24,337 bases of DNA from Actinomycetota bacterium (GCA_002731665.1 PCCJ01000031.1:1-24337), one strand, 5' to 3'. Shown: positions 1 to 9,513, counted from the first letter of the stretch. Numbers and translations are program-made. The notes: generated from the letters alone by a model not told the origin.

Positions 1-191
1 CTGAAATAGCTGATCGTAAGGCACAAGCGGACAGTGATATTGAAGCGGCGAAGGCTAGAGCATTAACGGATGTTCGCGCTCAAGTTACAAGTCTCGCTGT
101 GGGCGCAGCAGAAAAAGTTGTCCAGTCAAGCCTTGACGAAAGCGCTTACACAAGACTGGTTGATGAATACATTGAATCAGTGGGCAAATAA
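1..191 (+). CDS. atpF: ATP synthase F0 subunit b, C-terminal fragment
   Basis: This is the 3' end of the b subunit, the peripheral stalk that ties the membrane sector of ATP synthase to F1. The frame opens at base 3 and gives 62 residues ending at TAA 189-191. The visible part is a charged, Ala-rich amphipathic helix (EIADRKAQADSDIEAAKARA) followed by the usual C-terminal stretch with AAEKVVQSSLDE and a final YIESVGK, as expected for the region that contacts the delta subunit. The gene is cut by the window edge, so the membrane anchor is not seen. The atpF-atpH-atpA-atpG-atpD-atpC order downstream supports the call. Unlike mycobacteria, where b and delta sequences are fused, b and delta are separate genes here. 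Confidence 0.9.
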   Translation, partial: EIADRKAQADSDIEAAKARALTDVRAQVTSLAVGAAEKVVQSSLDESAYTRLVDEYIESVGK

Positions 192-249
192 AGAGCCCAG
201 TAAGTAGTACAGCCCTTGCAATTGTTGAGGGAAATATAAGCCGCCACAC

Positions 250-300
250 ATGGGTCTGCCCGTGATTGGCAGCATTCGGAGAGAACGAGGAAAGTCATGA
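250..300 (+). other. possible 16-codon leader ORF before atpH
   Basis: The 105-bp gap between atpF and atpH is large for this operon. It contains an ATG at 250 that opens a 16-codon frame ([16 protein letters not shown]) whose TGA at 298-300 overlaps the atpH ATG (297-299) in an ATGA arrangement, the pattern of translational coupling. A short inverted repeat, CTGCC at 256-260 and GGCAG at 268-272, lies inside it. No good ribosome binding site sits at a normal distance (GAGGG lies further upstream). It may well be chance. Confidence 0.2.
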
Positions 301-824
301 GCGAGAAAGTTGAGGAGTACGCAGCTGGCCTAGCCAAATTGGCTGGAGCAGAAGGCGAACTCAATCGTGTGGCTGACGAGTTGTACCAGCTTGGGCGAAC
401 AGTTGAGTCGTCTGATGATCTGCGTGAAGCTCTAAGCGATCGCTCTATTCCTGCATCACGTCGGATTGGTATTCTTGAAGATCTACTTGGGTCCTCAGCT
501 TCGCCAATAACGGTTAATCTGACGAGCATGTTGATTGGTGCTAACAGGGGCGGCGATTTGGCCTCTATAGCGAATGAGCTAGTGCGCCAAGCAGCTGAAG
601 CTCGCGGACAGGCCGTAGCGGAAGTCCGCACGGTAATTCCGTTAGATGATGCTCAGCGGGAACGACTTTGTTCAGCGCTCTCCGGCGCAACTGGAAAAAA
701 TATCGATGTCGTCGTATTGGTGGACCCCGACATAATGGGTGGTATTGTCGCCCAGGTTGGAGACACAGTATTTGATGGCTCGGTGCGTACCCGTCTCGAG
801 AAAATGAAGGAGCGCTTGTCGTGA
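297..824 (+). CDS. atpH: ATP synthase F1 subunit delta
   Basis: Delta (the OSCP equivalent) sits on top of the alpha3-beta3 hexamer and joins it to the b-subunit stalk. The 175-residue product matches the family length. The N-terminal helical domain has [22 protein letters not shown], and the C-terminal domain carries the family hallmark near residues 142-160, [20 protein letters not shown], followed by a basic helix [15 protein letters not shown] 297 is preceded by a purine-rich site (GAGG at about 287-290), and all earlier in-frame codons back to atpF are interrupted by stops. Its end overlaps the atpA start by 4 bp (GTGA), implying translational coupling. Confidence 0.95.
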   Translation: MSEKVEEYAAGLAKLAGAEGELNRVADELYQLGRTVESSDDLREALSDRSIPASRRIGILEDLLGSSASPITVNLTSMLIGANRGGDLASIANELVRQAAEARGQAVAEVRTVIPLDDAQRERLCSALSGATGKNIDVVVLVDPDIMGGIVAQVGDTVFDGSVRTRLEKMKERLS

Positions 825-2362
825 CTGATCTGAGCTTCGATGCTGGCGATATTACCGCAGCGATTCAGAAAAATATGGAGGGATTTGATCCCGCCATTGA
901 ATCTGGCAATGTTGGCAAAATACTGGAAATTGGTGATGGTATCGCCCGTGTTTCAGGATTGCCGAATGCGTCAGTTAACGAAATTTTAGAATTTGAAAGT
1001 GGGGACGTAGGTCTCGCTTTGAACCTTGATGCAGATTCAATTGGCGCTGTTGTCCTAGGCGATGTCGAAAAAATTGAAGAGGGTCAAAATGTGAAAGCGA
1101 CGGGACGGATTCTTTCTGTTCCTGTTGGTGACGCAGTTCTGGGCCGCGTTGTAAATGCGCTTGGTGAACCAATTGACGGCAGTGGCCCAATAGTCGGCGC
1201 AGAGATGCGACGTATGGAAATTCAGGCTCCTGGTATTATGGGACGTAAGCCAGTACATGAGCCATTGCAAACTGGAATCAAAGCAATCGACTCGATGATA
1301 CCGGTAGGTCGCGGTCAACGAGAGTTGATTATTGGTGACAGGAAAACGGGTAAAACATCAGTAGCGATTGACACAATTCTTAACCAAGCTGGACTTGGAG
1401 TAAAGTGTATATACGTTGCGATAGGCCAGAAGAGTTCGACTGTAGCGCAGGTAGTTTCGACTCTTACTGAAGCAGGGGCGATGGACTATACAGTTGTTGT
1501 CTGTGCCCCGGCGGCTGATGCAGCTCCGTTCAAATATTTAGCACCGTACTCCGGTTGTGCTATGGGGCAACATTGGATGGAAAATGGTGAGCATGCGCTC
1601 ATTGTTTATGATGATTTGTCCAAACAAGCTGAGGCTTATAGGCAGCTATCGTTGCTTCTTCGTCGCCCTCCAGGAAGAGAAGCATATCCCGGAGATGTGT
1701 TTTACCTTCATAGTCGCCTTCTCGAGCGCGCGGCGAAGCTGTCTGATGAGAATGGGGCCGGTTCTCTTACTGCACTTCCAGTAATTGAAACGAAAGCAGG
1801 CGATGTATCTGCATATATTCCGACTAACGTTATTTCGATTACAGACGGACAAATATATTTACAAGACGATTTGTTTAAGTCAGGTGTACGGCCAGCCGTT
1901 GACGTAGGGGTATCTGTCTCTCGCGTCGGGAGTGCTGCACAGACAAAGGCGATGAAGAGTGTTGCTGGAACGCTTAAAATTGACTTGGCCCAATTTCGCG
2001 ATCTAGAAGCGTTCGCTACATTTGGCTCTGAACTTGATGCGGTATCTGCTGCTCAGTTAGGGCGTGGCTACCGATTGGTCGAGTTGCTAAAGCAAGGTCT
2101 TAACAGCCCGATGGCTGTGGAAGAACAAGTAATTGCGCTTTATGCGGGCATTAACGGCTACCTGGATGATCTTCCGGTAGAAGATGTGCAACGGTTTGAG
2201 GCTGAACTAATTGATACGATGAAGAACCGGCATTCTGGATTAGTCGAAGAGATTCGATCATCGGGTGCCATGCCTGAAGATCAAGTAAAGGCAGCGGTTG
2301 TGGCTTTCAAAGCTTCGTTCGAGACCAGCCAGCTAACGGCTGATAGCGGCGTAGAGGCCTGA
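821..2362 (+). CDS. atpA: ATP synthase F1 subunit alpha
   Basis: This is the non-catalytic nucleotide-binding subunit, three copies per F1. The product has 513 residues, the usual size. It shows the N-terminal beta-barrel (about 30-95), a Walker [10 protein letters not shown] at 172-180, the Walker B-like strand IVYDD at 261-265, and the ATP synthase alpha/beta signature with the arginine finger in SRVGS (R368). The Lys in GDRKTGKT, where many bacteria have Gln, is the form I know from actinobacteria. The start is GTG 821 overlapping the atpH stop by 4 bp, so translation is probably coupled. The C-terminal helical domain (about 385-513) is complete, and no frame break is seen. Confidence 0.97.
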   Translation: MTDLSFDAGDITAAIQKNMEGFDPAIESGNVGKILEIGDGIARVSGLPNASVNEILEFESGDVGLALNLDADSIGAVVLGDVEKIEEGQNVKATGRILSVPVGDAVLGRVVNALGEPIDGSGPIVGAEMRRMEIQAPGIMGRKPVHEPLQTGIKAIDSMIPVGRGQRELIIGDRKTGKTSVAIDTILNQAGLGVKCIYVAIGQKSSTVAQVVSTLTEAGAMDYTVVVCAPAADAAPFKYLAPYSGCAMGQHWMENGEHALIVYDDLSKQAEAYRQLSLLLRRPPGREAYPGDVFYLHSRLLERAAKLSDENGAGSLTALPVIETKAGDVSAYIPTNVISITDGQIYLQDDLFKSGVRPAVDVGVSVSRVGSAAQTKAMKSVAGTLKIDLAQFRDLEAFATFGSELDAVSAAQLGRGYRLVELLKQGLNSPMAVEEQVIALYAGINGYLDDLPVEDVQRFEAELIDTMKNRHSGLVEEIRSSGAMPEDQVKAAVVAFKASFETSQLTADSGVEA

Positions 2363-2368
2363 TTCGTA

Positions 2369-3337
2369 ATGGCAGGCGGTCAAGAACGTATCCTTCGGCG
2401 ACGAATAACCTCTATTGAAGCAACTAAGAAAATCACGCGCGCGATGGAGCTCATTGCTGCATCAAGAATTGTCAAAGCTCAGGCAAGAGTTAGTGCTGCG
2501 AAACCGTATTCAGAAAAAGTCACCGCAGTGATCGCGAACCTTGCCGGAGGTGGTGCAGGTGTAGATCACCCGTTGCTGAAAGAGGCCGAAGTAGTTTCGA
2601 ATATAGCCTATGTAGTTGTTGCTGCAGATCGAGGTCTTTGCGGCGGTTACAACGGCAATGTCCTTCGGATGGTTGAACGGGCGATTGCTGAAGATAAGCA
2701 GCGTGGTGTTGGCTACAAACTAATCCTTACAGGTAAAAAAGCTACTAGTTATTTCTCATTTCGTGAGTTCGATATTCACGCTTCTTTCGCCGGTTTTTCG
2801 GATAAACCTAATTATTCGGATGCTAAAGAAGTTGCACAACTCGTTTCGGCTCTGTTTGATAGCGGCGAAGTGCAGGAAGTCCGACTGGCCTATACGAAAT
2901 TTATCTCTATGGGTTCTCAACAAGCTGAGCTTGTTCAGTTCATGCCATTACAAGCAAATGACTTGGGATCTGACGTTGCTAGCGAAAGTGCTGGCGGATA
3001 TGAGTTCGAGCCAGAACCTGCCGAGATACTTGGTAGCTTGTTGCCGCGATACGCCGAGGCTCGGTTATATGCTGCGTTGCTAGAGGGCTCTGCGTCCGAG
3101 CACGCTGCTCGACAGCGTGCCATGAAAGCGGCCACAGATAATGCTGAAGATCTAAAAACGAATTTGACGCGGATAATGAACCGTGCGCGTCAAGATTCGA
3201 TTACTACAGAGATCATGGAAATCGTTAGTGGAGCTGAAGCCATGGGCGACAGTTCCACTAAGATTATCGATGATTTAATTTCCGAAACCCTCGAGTCTCC
3301 ATTCGAGGGTATATCCACCATCGCTAACGGCGCCTGA
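2369..3337 (+). CDS. atpG: ATP synthase F1 subunit gamma (with C-terminal extension)
   Basis: Gamma is the rotating central shaft of F1. The N-terminal helix (MAGGQERILRRRITSIEATK, then KITRAMELIAASR) and the C-terminal helix ending in EIMEIVSGAEAM (residues 281-292) are the two coiled-coil strands that enter the alpha3-beta3 core. The Rossmann-like middle contains the usual DRGLCGGYN near residue 88. At 322 residues it is longer than the roughly 290-305 I expect: about 30 residues (GDSSTKIIDDLISETLESPF and 10 more) follow the point where the family normally ends. ATG 2369 lies 6 bp after the atpA stop, with AGAGG just upstream. The coding sequence of the tail holds a perfect hairpin, listed separately. 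Confidence 0.95.
   Translation: MAGGQERILRRRITSIEATKKITRAMELIAASRIVKAQARVSAAKPYSEKVTAVIANLAGGGAGVDHPLLKEAEVVSNIAYVVVAADRGLCGGYNGNVLRMVERAIAEDKQRGVGYKLILTGKKATSYFSFREFDIHASFAGFSDKPNYSDAKEVAQLVSALFDSGEVQEVRLAYTKFISMGSQQAELVQFMPLQANDLGSDVASESAGGYEFEPEPAEILGSLLPRYAEARLYAALLEGSASEHAARQRAMKAATDNAEDLKTNLTRIMNRARQDSITTEIMEIVSGAEAMGDSSTKIIDDLISETLESPFEGISTIANGA
3287..3310 (+). promoter_or_regulatory. 8-bp perfect mRNA hairpin at the end of atpG
   Basis: ACCCTCGA at 3287-3294 and TCGAGGGT at 3303-3310 are exact reverse complements separated by 8 nt. The stem lies inside the atpG coding tail, 47 bp before the atpD ATG, and no T-run follows, so it does not look like a terminator. An intercistronic stem here could slow decay of the atpD end of the message or insulate its ribosome binding site, which would fit the need for three beta per gamma. 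That role is inference. Confidence 0.4.
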
Positions 3338-3343
3338 GCCATC

Positions 3344-3348
3344 AGGAG
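3344..3348 (+). promoter_or_regulatory. ribosome binding site of atpD
   Basis: AGGAG ends 9 nt before ATG 3358, an ideal distance. It decides between ATG 3358 and a second in-frame ATG at 3364, for which the spacing would be 15 nt. Confidence 0.65.
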
Positions 3349-3357
3349 ACTCATTAA

Positions 3358-4791
<1,434 letters not shown>

Positions 4792-4815
4792 TGGTTGATA
4801 TCGGAGAGGTAAACC

Positions 4816-5199
4816 ATGCGAGTTGAGCTAGTTTCACCTGAATCAGTTCTGTTTTCTGGAGAATGTTCTCAAGTAGTTACTAGGACAGTAGACGGTGACG
4901 TAGCGTTCCTTGACAACCACGCGCCGTTTATTGGATCGCTTGGAATAGGGGAGACCCAATTATGGGCTGATGATGGTGTAATTGCTCTCGCCATAAATGG
5001 AGGCTTTGTTGAAGTCAGCGGGAACGCTGTGACTATCTTGAGTGATGATGCTTTAGCGCGTGCTGATATAGATATGGAAGCTGCGCAGGCTGATCTTGAT
5101 GAAGCAGATGCTGCTCTATCGGTTAATAGTGATGACGACAATGCAGCATTAGCTAAGAAATGGGCAGTTACTAGGCTTCAAGTTGGCTCAGCGAAATAG
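4816..5199 (+). CDS. atpC: ATP synthase F1 subunit epsilon
   Basis: Epsilon binds gamma at the foot of the central stalk and can inhibit ATP hydrolysis. The 127-residue product has the N-terminal beta-sandwich (MRVELVSPESVLFSGE, then DGDVAFLDNHAPFIGSLGIG and GGFVEVSGNAVTILSDDA) and a short acidic C-terminal helical part (about 92-127). The start ATG 4816 has GGAGAGG 7 bp upstream. It is the last gene of the operon: the next gene is on the opposite strand, converging 45 bp away, and no convincing hairpin-plus-T-run terminator is visible between them. Confidence 0.94.
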   Translation: MRVELVSPESVLFSGECSQVVTRTVDGDVAFLDNHAPFIGSLGIGETQLWADDGVIALAINGGFVEVSGNAVTILSDDALARADIDMEAAQADLDEADAALSVNSDDDNAALAKKWAVTRLQVGSAK

Positions 5200-5244
5200 A
5201 GATAACTGGTTATAAATTTAAGTTAAACAGTGGCAGTTACTTTT

Positions 5245-5658
5245 CTAAACGAAACTTAATTTTTCTGAATTATCTACTTTTCTGTAGTAGCAGCCACTCC
5301 GAGTGGCGCCGGATTCTGCTTTCGTGTGACAGGCGCCTGCGCCATCGCGGCGAACCATATACAAAAGGGAATTCTGCTCGCAATTTACGCGGATTTCTAC
5401 AAGGCTTAGAGTGTCTCCGGAAGTAGCTCCTTTGTGCCAAATCTCATGCCTGGAAGTTGAATATAATACAGCACTTTGACGTTCAAGAGATAATTCGAAA
5501 GCTTCTTGATTCGCGTAGCCTATGAATAAGACCTCTTTTGTATCAACCTCTTGAAGAACCACAGGAATGACTCTGTGGTCCGCATCTCCGATTGACTTGA
5601 GTTTATTAAAATCAAGTTGCTGAGTCTGACCTTCTTCGAGAATTTCGTCACCTGACAT
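5245..5658 (-). CDS. hisI: phosphoribosyl-AMP cyclohydrolase homologue (variant metal motif)
   Basis: The 137-residue protein matches the HisI fold, which opens the adenine ring of phosphoribosyl-AMP in histidine synthesis. It has the strand LQEVDTKEVLFIGYANQEAF (35-54), the W-H-K-G-A-T-S-G motif (74-81), a Cys-containing loop, and ACHT (109-112) with a second Cys at 123. Three Cys at 93, 110 and 123 match the expected zinc ligands. However, the canonical Asp-Cys-Asp-x-Asp metal motif reads N-C-E-Q-N (92-96), and the spacing between C110 and C123 is about 6 residues longer than usual. No other his gene is nearby. The substitutions leave the substrate open: it may be a divergent true HisI or a paralogue with another role. 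ATG 5658 lacks a clear ribosome binding site. Confidence 0.7.
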   Translation of the reverse strand: MSGDEILEEGQTQQLDFNKLKSIGDADHRVIPVVLQEVDTKEVLFIGYANQEAFELSLERQSAVLYSTSRHEIWHKGATSGDTLSLVEIRVNCEQNSLLYMVRRDGAGACHTKAESGATRSGCYYRKVDNSEKLSFV

Positions 5659-5666
5659 AGGTGTTG

Positions 5667-5694
5667 AGCATATGTCCCGACGGACCTAAATCAA
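5667..5694 (-). promoter_or_regulatory. candidate promoter of the hisI-like gene
   Basis: Reading the minus strand between glpX and the hisI-like gene, TTGATT (5694-5689) and TATGCT (5672-5667) are 16 nt apart, and the ATG follows 8 nt after the -10-like box. This would give a nearly leaderless message and would fit the lack of a ribosome binding site. Each box matches 4 of 6 sigma-70 consensus bases, so chance is possible. Confidence 0.3.
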
Positions 5695-5713
5695 TATTGA
5701 ATCTTGAATTGAT

Positions 5714-6709
5714 TTACGTGAAATCTACAGATGCAAAAGTGCTCAGCTTCTCAATGTTGTGTATGGCTCGAATCTCACGAACCGTTCCACTTTTTGATCG
5801 CATAACCAGAGATTCTGATACTGCTCCCTTAGAAGTGAAACTAATGCCTTTCAGTAGCTCACCGTCTGTAATTCCAGTGGCAGCAAAAAATACATCGTCT
5901 GAACGAATCAAGTCTTCAGTATGCAGGACTTGATCAAGCACATAGCCGGCATCGATAGCGGCTTTTCGCTCGCTAGTGTTTCGTGGCCAGAGTTTTCCTT
6001 GCATCTCTCCACCAAGACATTTGAGAGCGGCTGCAGAAATTACACCCTCGGGTGTGCCGCCGATACCAAAAAGTACATCTGCTCCATCATTGGCAGCGGT
6101 TGCTATAGCTCCTGCTACATCTCCGTCGGGAATGAGCCTTATCCGAGCTCCTGATTGTCGGACCTCGTCGATTAGATCTGCGTGACGGTCCCTGTCGAGA
6201 ATTACTGCGGTGAGGTCGCGAATTCCGCGACCAGTAGCTTCAGCTATCGCATTTAGATTGGCTGTAGGAGATTTGTTGATGTCAATAACTCCTTTCGCCT
6301 CGGGGCCCACGGCTATTTTTTCCATATAAACGCATGGACCGGGATCGAACATAGTTCCGCGCGGAGCTACCGCTATGACTGAGATAGCGTTTCCTCTTCC
6401 CAGTGAAGTTAAGGTTGTTCCATCAATTGGGTCGACAGCAATGTCTGTCTCTGGGCCGGATCCATCGCCAATCATTTCGCCGTTGTAGAGCATTGGAGCT
6501 TCGTCTTTTTCGCCTTCGCCTATAACAACGATGCCGTTCATTGGAACTGAGCCCAAGATGATTCGCATCGCATCCACTGCTGCTCCATCAGCACCTTCTT
6601 TGTCACCTCGACCCATCCACCTAGCTGCAGCGAGGGCGGCAGCTTCGGTGGTGCGTACTAGCTCTAACGCTAGATTTCGGTCTGGTAGTCCTAAATTAGA
6701 ATTGGCCAT
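5714..6709 (-). CDS. glpX: fructose-1,6-bisphosphatase, class II
   Basis: GlpX removes the 1-phosphate from fructose 1,6-bisphosphate, the gluconeogenic step; it is the usual FBPase of actinobacteria. From ATG 6709 the product has 331 residues, the family length. It begins in the standard way ([20 protein letters not shown], residues 9-28), then GRGDKEGAD (33-41), the metal/phosphate motifs [10 protein letters not shown] (63-72) and [10 protein letters not shown] (91-100), and a C-terminal part with GGTPEGV. The frame stays open upstream to an ATG at 6811, but those 34 residues are not family-like and would overlap the divergent J-domain gene, so I use 6709. An AAGG lies about 10 nt upstream. 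It precedes the hisI-like gene on the same strand with a 55-bp gap. Confidence 0.94.
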   Translation of the reverse strand: MANSNLGLPDRNLALELVRTTEAAALAAARWMGRGDKEGADGAAVDAMRIILGSVPMNGIVVIGEGEKDEAPMLYNGEMIGDGSGPETDIAVDPIDGTTLTSLGRGNAISVIAVAPRGTMFDPGPCVYMEKIAVGPEAKGVIDINKSPTANLNAIAEATGRGIRDLTAVILDRDRHADLIDEVRQSGARIRLIPDGDVAGAIATAANDGADVLFGIGGTPEGVISAAALKCLGGEMQGKLWPRNTSERKAAIDAGYVLDQVLHTEDLIRSDDVFFAATGITDGELLKGISFTSKGAVSESLVMRSKSGTVREIRAIHNIEKLSTFASVDFT

Positions 6710-6748
6710 GAAAGCTGACCTTATCCGGTTTAGGGGGCTGAGTACGAG

Positions 6749-7504
6749 TTGAAGGGCAAGGTTCCGGCTAGCTTCTGTATTGTGATTCTCGCTGAGTTCG
6801 ATGTGTGGCATTCTCGCCCGGCAGTTCCGACGCGCAGAGTTGCAGTTGGAGAAGGCAATTTGCCGATGGATTCTGCTCCTGGTCTAGGAGGATTACTCCT
6901 AGCTGGAATCGTTGCCGTAAATGCGGAAGCGTTATCTGAGGAGCTTCGACCAGGCTTACATGATCTATTTCAACGGCTTGAGAGTGGTGTGAGCGTTCCG
7001 CAGCCGCGCTTAAGGCACCGGTTACAAGAAGATCGGATTGGGCTTACTAGGTCTACGCACCGACTTATCGGCGGAGATTCTAATCGCTTAGAGTTTGACC
7101 TCGCTCCTCTTAGCTCCCCGGAGCCTCAGATACTCGCTGCGTTGTATCGGTCAGGCGAAGAACCTATGCCTCAGCGGCGTACATTGTTCACATTACTAAG
7201 GTCTGCAACGCGATGGAGAGGCGGGAATAGTCCAGATCTAGTTGATTTTTTAACTGGGCAGGAGTCGATGCATTCTGTAGAGCAATGGGCGAAAGGGGAT
7301 CCATTTAATTGGGCCTTAGAGCTTCTCGGTTTTGAAAAAAATCTTAGTAACCCAGACGGCCGACTTGTTCGCCGGAATTTTCGTCGTCTTCTTAGGGGCG
7401 TTCACCCGGATCATGGTGGCAGCGCAATGGGTGCTGGCGCTCGTATTCAGGAACTAAAAACAGCTAGGAATATTTTGTTGGGAAGGGGCGAGGTAAGACG
7501 ATGA
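6749..7504 (+). CDS. protein with C-terminal J-domain, unknown function
   Basis: A 251-residue soluble protein of unassigned function. Residues about 190-245 look like a J-domain: helix ([11 protein letters not shown]), a basic helix ([14 protein letters not shown]), the diagnostic HPD tripeptide at 219-221 within HPDHGG, and a last helix ([13 protein letters not shown]). HPD is what DnaJ proteins use to stimulate Hsp70 ATPase. The first 190 residues are not recognised; they include a Gly/Leu-rich stretch [15 protein letters not shown] (45-59) and many Arg. The start is uncertain: TTG 6749 is the longest, with GTG 6803 or ATG 6866 as alternatives; an AGGGGG lies 12 nt before TTG 6749. Its stop overlaps the lhgO start by 4 bp (ATGA), suggesting coupled expression with that oxidase. 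Confidence 0.75.
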   Translation: MKGKVPASFCIVILAEFDVWHSRPAVPTRRVAVGEGNLPMDSAPGLGGLLLAGIVAVNAEALSEELRPGLHDLFQRLESGVSVPQPRLRHRLQEDRIGLTRSTHRLIGGDSNRLEFDLAPLSSPEPQILAALYRSGEEPMPQRRTLFTLLRSATRWRGGNSPDLVDFLTGQESMHSVEQWAKGDPFNWALELLGFEKNLSNPDGRLVRRNFRRLLRGVHPDHGGSAMGAGARIQELKTARNILLGRGEVRR

Positions 7505-8700
7505 ACGCTCAGCGGTTTGATGTCGTAATTGTCGGAGGCGGAATTCTGGGGCTCACGACGGGTTATAAATATCTTCTTTCACATCCGGGTAAGTCCTTAG
7601 CTTTACTCGAGAGAGAACCTGGTCCCGCTCATCACCAAACTGGTCGCAACTCGGGGGTATTACATTCGGGCATTTACTACGCACCTGGTTCTTTGAAGGC
7701 AGATATGGCGGTGGGTGGCCGCAGCGACATGGTCGAATTTTGCCGAGTGAATGGAATTAAATATGACCTATGCGGGAAGGTGATAGTCGCTACTCAGAAG
7801 ATCGAGCTGGAAAGACTCCGAACATTGGCGGACCGTGCTGAACGAAACAATGTAAGAGCAGACTTGATTGGGAGAGAAGCTTTGCAGGAAATTGAGCCGT
7901 ACTGCGATGGTATTGAAGCGATTTACGTGCCGGACACAGGCATAGTTTCCTACAGCAAAGTATGTGAAGTTCTGGCGAAACATATCTTGGACGCTGGTGG
8001 AGAAATTTTCTATGGAACTTCTGTAGAGGCTTTCAATGAATTAGCCAATGAGGTCCGAGTTGCTAGCTCTACGAGAGAATTTACTGCAAATTTAGTTATA
8101 AATTGCGCAGGTCTCAGGTCCGACAAAGTAGCTAAGTTGGCGAATGCAGATGATGGAAATAAAATTGTTCCATTCCGAGGTGAATACTACGAGCTGATTA
8201 AGGATCGTCAACATCTAGTGAATGGTTTGATCTATCCGGTTCCTGATCCGAGTTTTCCATTTCTGGGTGTGCATCTCACCAAAATGATAGATGGTTCTGT
8301 CCATGCAGGCCCTAACGCTGTGCTGGCGTTAGCTCGTGAAGGTTATAGATGGAGAGATATAAATAGGAATCAGGTGACAGAACATATAAGTAATAGAGGC
8401 CTGTGGGGATTGGCGCGAAAATACTGGAAGACCGGAGCAGGTGAGGTGTGGAGGTCGGTTAGTAAAAAAGCTTTTGTTGCAGCTTTACAGCGTCTAGTTC
8501 CCGATATCAAGACATCTGACTTGGATAAGTCTCCAGCAGGAGTCCGAGCTCAAGCCATGGATAGCAGAGGCGCCTTAGTAGATGATTTTTTAATAACAGA
8601 AACTAGAACGAGCATTCATGTCTTAAATGCGCCAAGCCCGGCGGCAACCGCAAGCCTTCGCATCGCAGATGAAATAGTTAGAAAGTTGGATGAGCGTTAG
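7501..8700 (+). CDS. lhgO: L-2-hydroxyglutarate oxidase family FAD enzyme
   Basis: An FAD-dependent oxidoreductase of the DAO fold. LhgO-type enzymes oxidise L-2-hydroxyglutarate, a metabolic side product, to 2-oxoglutarate. The 399-residue product matches family length. The dinucleotide-binding motif is DVVIVGGGILGL (7-18, GGGILG at 12-17), and the family hallmark HQTGRNSGVLHSGIYYAPGS begins near residue 46. A second FAD contact INCAGLRSDKVA lies near 200, and PVPDPSFPFLGVHLTKMIDG near 247 is another LhgO-like stretch. ATG 7501 overlaps the preceding J-domain gene by 4 bp. Activity on L-2-hydroxyglutarate rather than a related hydroxy acid is inferred from similarity only. It converges on the crotonase gene, 10 bp away. 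Confidence 0.88.
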   Translation: MNAQRFDVVIVGGGILGLTTGYKYLLSHPGKSLALLEREPGPAHHQTGRNSGVLHSGIYYAPGSLKADMAVGGRSDMVEFCRVNGIKYDLCGKVIVATQKIELERLRTLADRAERNNVRADLIGREALQEIEPYCDGIEAIYVPDTGIVSYSKVCEVLAKHILDAGGEIFYGTSVEAFNELANEVRVASSTREFTANLVINCAGLRSDKVAKLANADDGNKIVPFRGEYYELIKDRQHLVNGLIYPVPDPSFPFLGVHLTKMIDGSVHAGPNAVLALAREGYRWRDINRNQVTEHISNRGLWGLARKYWKTGAGEVWRSVSKKAFVAALQRLVPDIKTSDLDKSPAGVRAQAMDSRGALVDDFLITETRTSIHVLNAPSPAATASLRIADEIVRKLDER

Positions 8701-8710
8701 AATTTGTTAA

Positions 8711-9508
8711 TCAAAGAGTTTGAGCTCGGCCACGATTTTGGATCGCTTCTCTGCGCTCAGCAACTTTCTCGGCAGTAAAACCGCTCTGCTTAAGCCAATC
8801 CTGGCCCATTTTTTTCTCAATTCCCCAAGCGGCCTCAACATTGGTTGACGATGTTAGGTCATAAGTCTTCAGAAGATGCCTGACCCCAAGCCGGTCGTTA
8901 CTGCGAATGTCTTGGGCTAAAGATCTAACAGTTACCATTAAATCTTGGTGCTTGACGACCTGGTTGACCAGGCCCCAATCGCAAGCTCTTGAAGCATCAA
9001 GATAGTTTCCAGTGAGGCTAAGTTCGCGAGAGCGCCTAATTCCAATCGCTTGAGGTAGGAGAACGCTAAGGCCCCACCCTGGCATCACGCCTACCCGGGC
9101 ATGTGTATCAGCAAAACTGGCACGCTCTGAAGCGATAATGAAATCACAGGCGAGCGCTAACTCAAATCCGCCAGTCACAGCGACACCATTGACCGCTGCT
9201 ATCAGTGGTTTAGTTCTCTCTGGGAAAGGCCCATTAGAAGCGTTACTTCCATCTGTTCGAATGTTTCCGTTGCTGTCACCAAGTTCTCTAAGATCTAACC
9301 CTGCGCAGAAAGCTGGGTCAGTGCCGGTGAGTACTAAAATATCTGTATCTGCGTCTGATTCTAATAAGTTGAATGCAGTAGGTAACGCAGCCAAGAGTTC
9401 CGAACTCAAAGCATTGCGTGCTTCTGGCCGATTCAAGGTTATTGTGCCTATTCCGTCATCGACCTCGACGATTATGGTGCCGTTGCCTAACTCAAAGTGG
9501 TTTGTCAT
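8711..9508 (-). CDS. enoyl-CoA hydratase/isomerase (crotonase) family protein
   Basis: A 265-residue crotonase-fold protein acting on an acyl-CoA. The N-terminal strand TITLNRPEARNALSSELL (22-39) is typical. The oxyanion-hole segments are FCAGLDL (67-73) and NGVAVTGGFELALACD (107-122). The first catalytic Glu of hydratases matches E116, but the second is replaced by His136 in the segment FADTHARVG, a form common in actinobacterial crotonases of unclear reaction. It should therefore not be assumed to hydrate 2-enoyl-CoA. ATG 9508 has a good ribosome binding site (AAGGGG at 9519-9514, 5-nt spacing). It diverges from the alpha/beta hydrolase gene across 48 bp. Confidence 0.88.
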   Translation of the reverse strand: MTNHFELGNGTIIVEVDDGIGTITLNRPEARNALSSELLAALPTAFNLLESDADTDILVLTGTDPAFCAGLDLRELGDSNGNIRTDGSNASNGPFPERTKPLIAAVNGVAVTGGFELALACDFIIASERASFADTHARVGVMPGWGLSVLLPQAIGIRRSRELSLTGNYLDASRACDWGLVNQVVKHQDLMVTVRSLAQDIRSNDRLGVRHLLKTYDLTSSTNVEAAWGIEKKMGQDWLKQSGFTAEKVAERREAIQNRGRAQTL

Positions 9509-9513
9509 ATTGT

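Noticed and set aside
146..631. Long minus-strand open frame (161 codons) opposite atpH
   Set aside because: It lies antisense to a certain gene, has low-complexity Ser/Arg/Ala composition and no domain; it is a shadow of the atpH codon pattern. The same holds for other antisense frames in atpA, atpD, murA, ligA and gatA.
5203..5259. Possible bidirectional terminator between atpC and the hisI-like gene (TTAAGTT 5218-5224 with AACTTAA 5253-5259)
   Set aside because: The stem is all A/T except one pair and the loop is 28 nt; it is too weak to call, though some termination must occur here.
6710..6811. 34-residue N-terminal extension of glpX from ATG 6811
   Set aside because: The family starts at [10 protein letters not shown] a few residues after ATG 6709, the extension is not family-like, and it would overlap the divergent J-domain gene.
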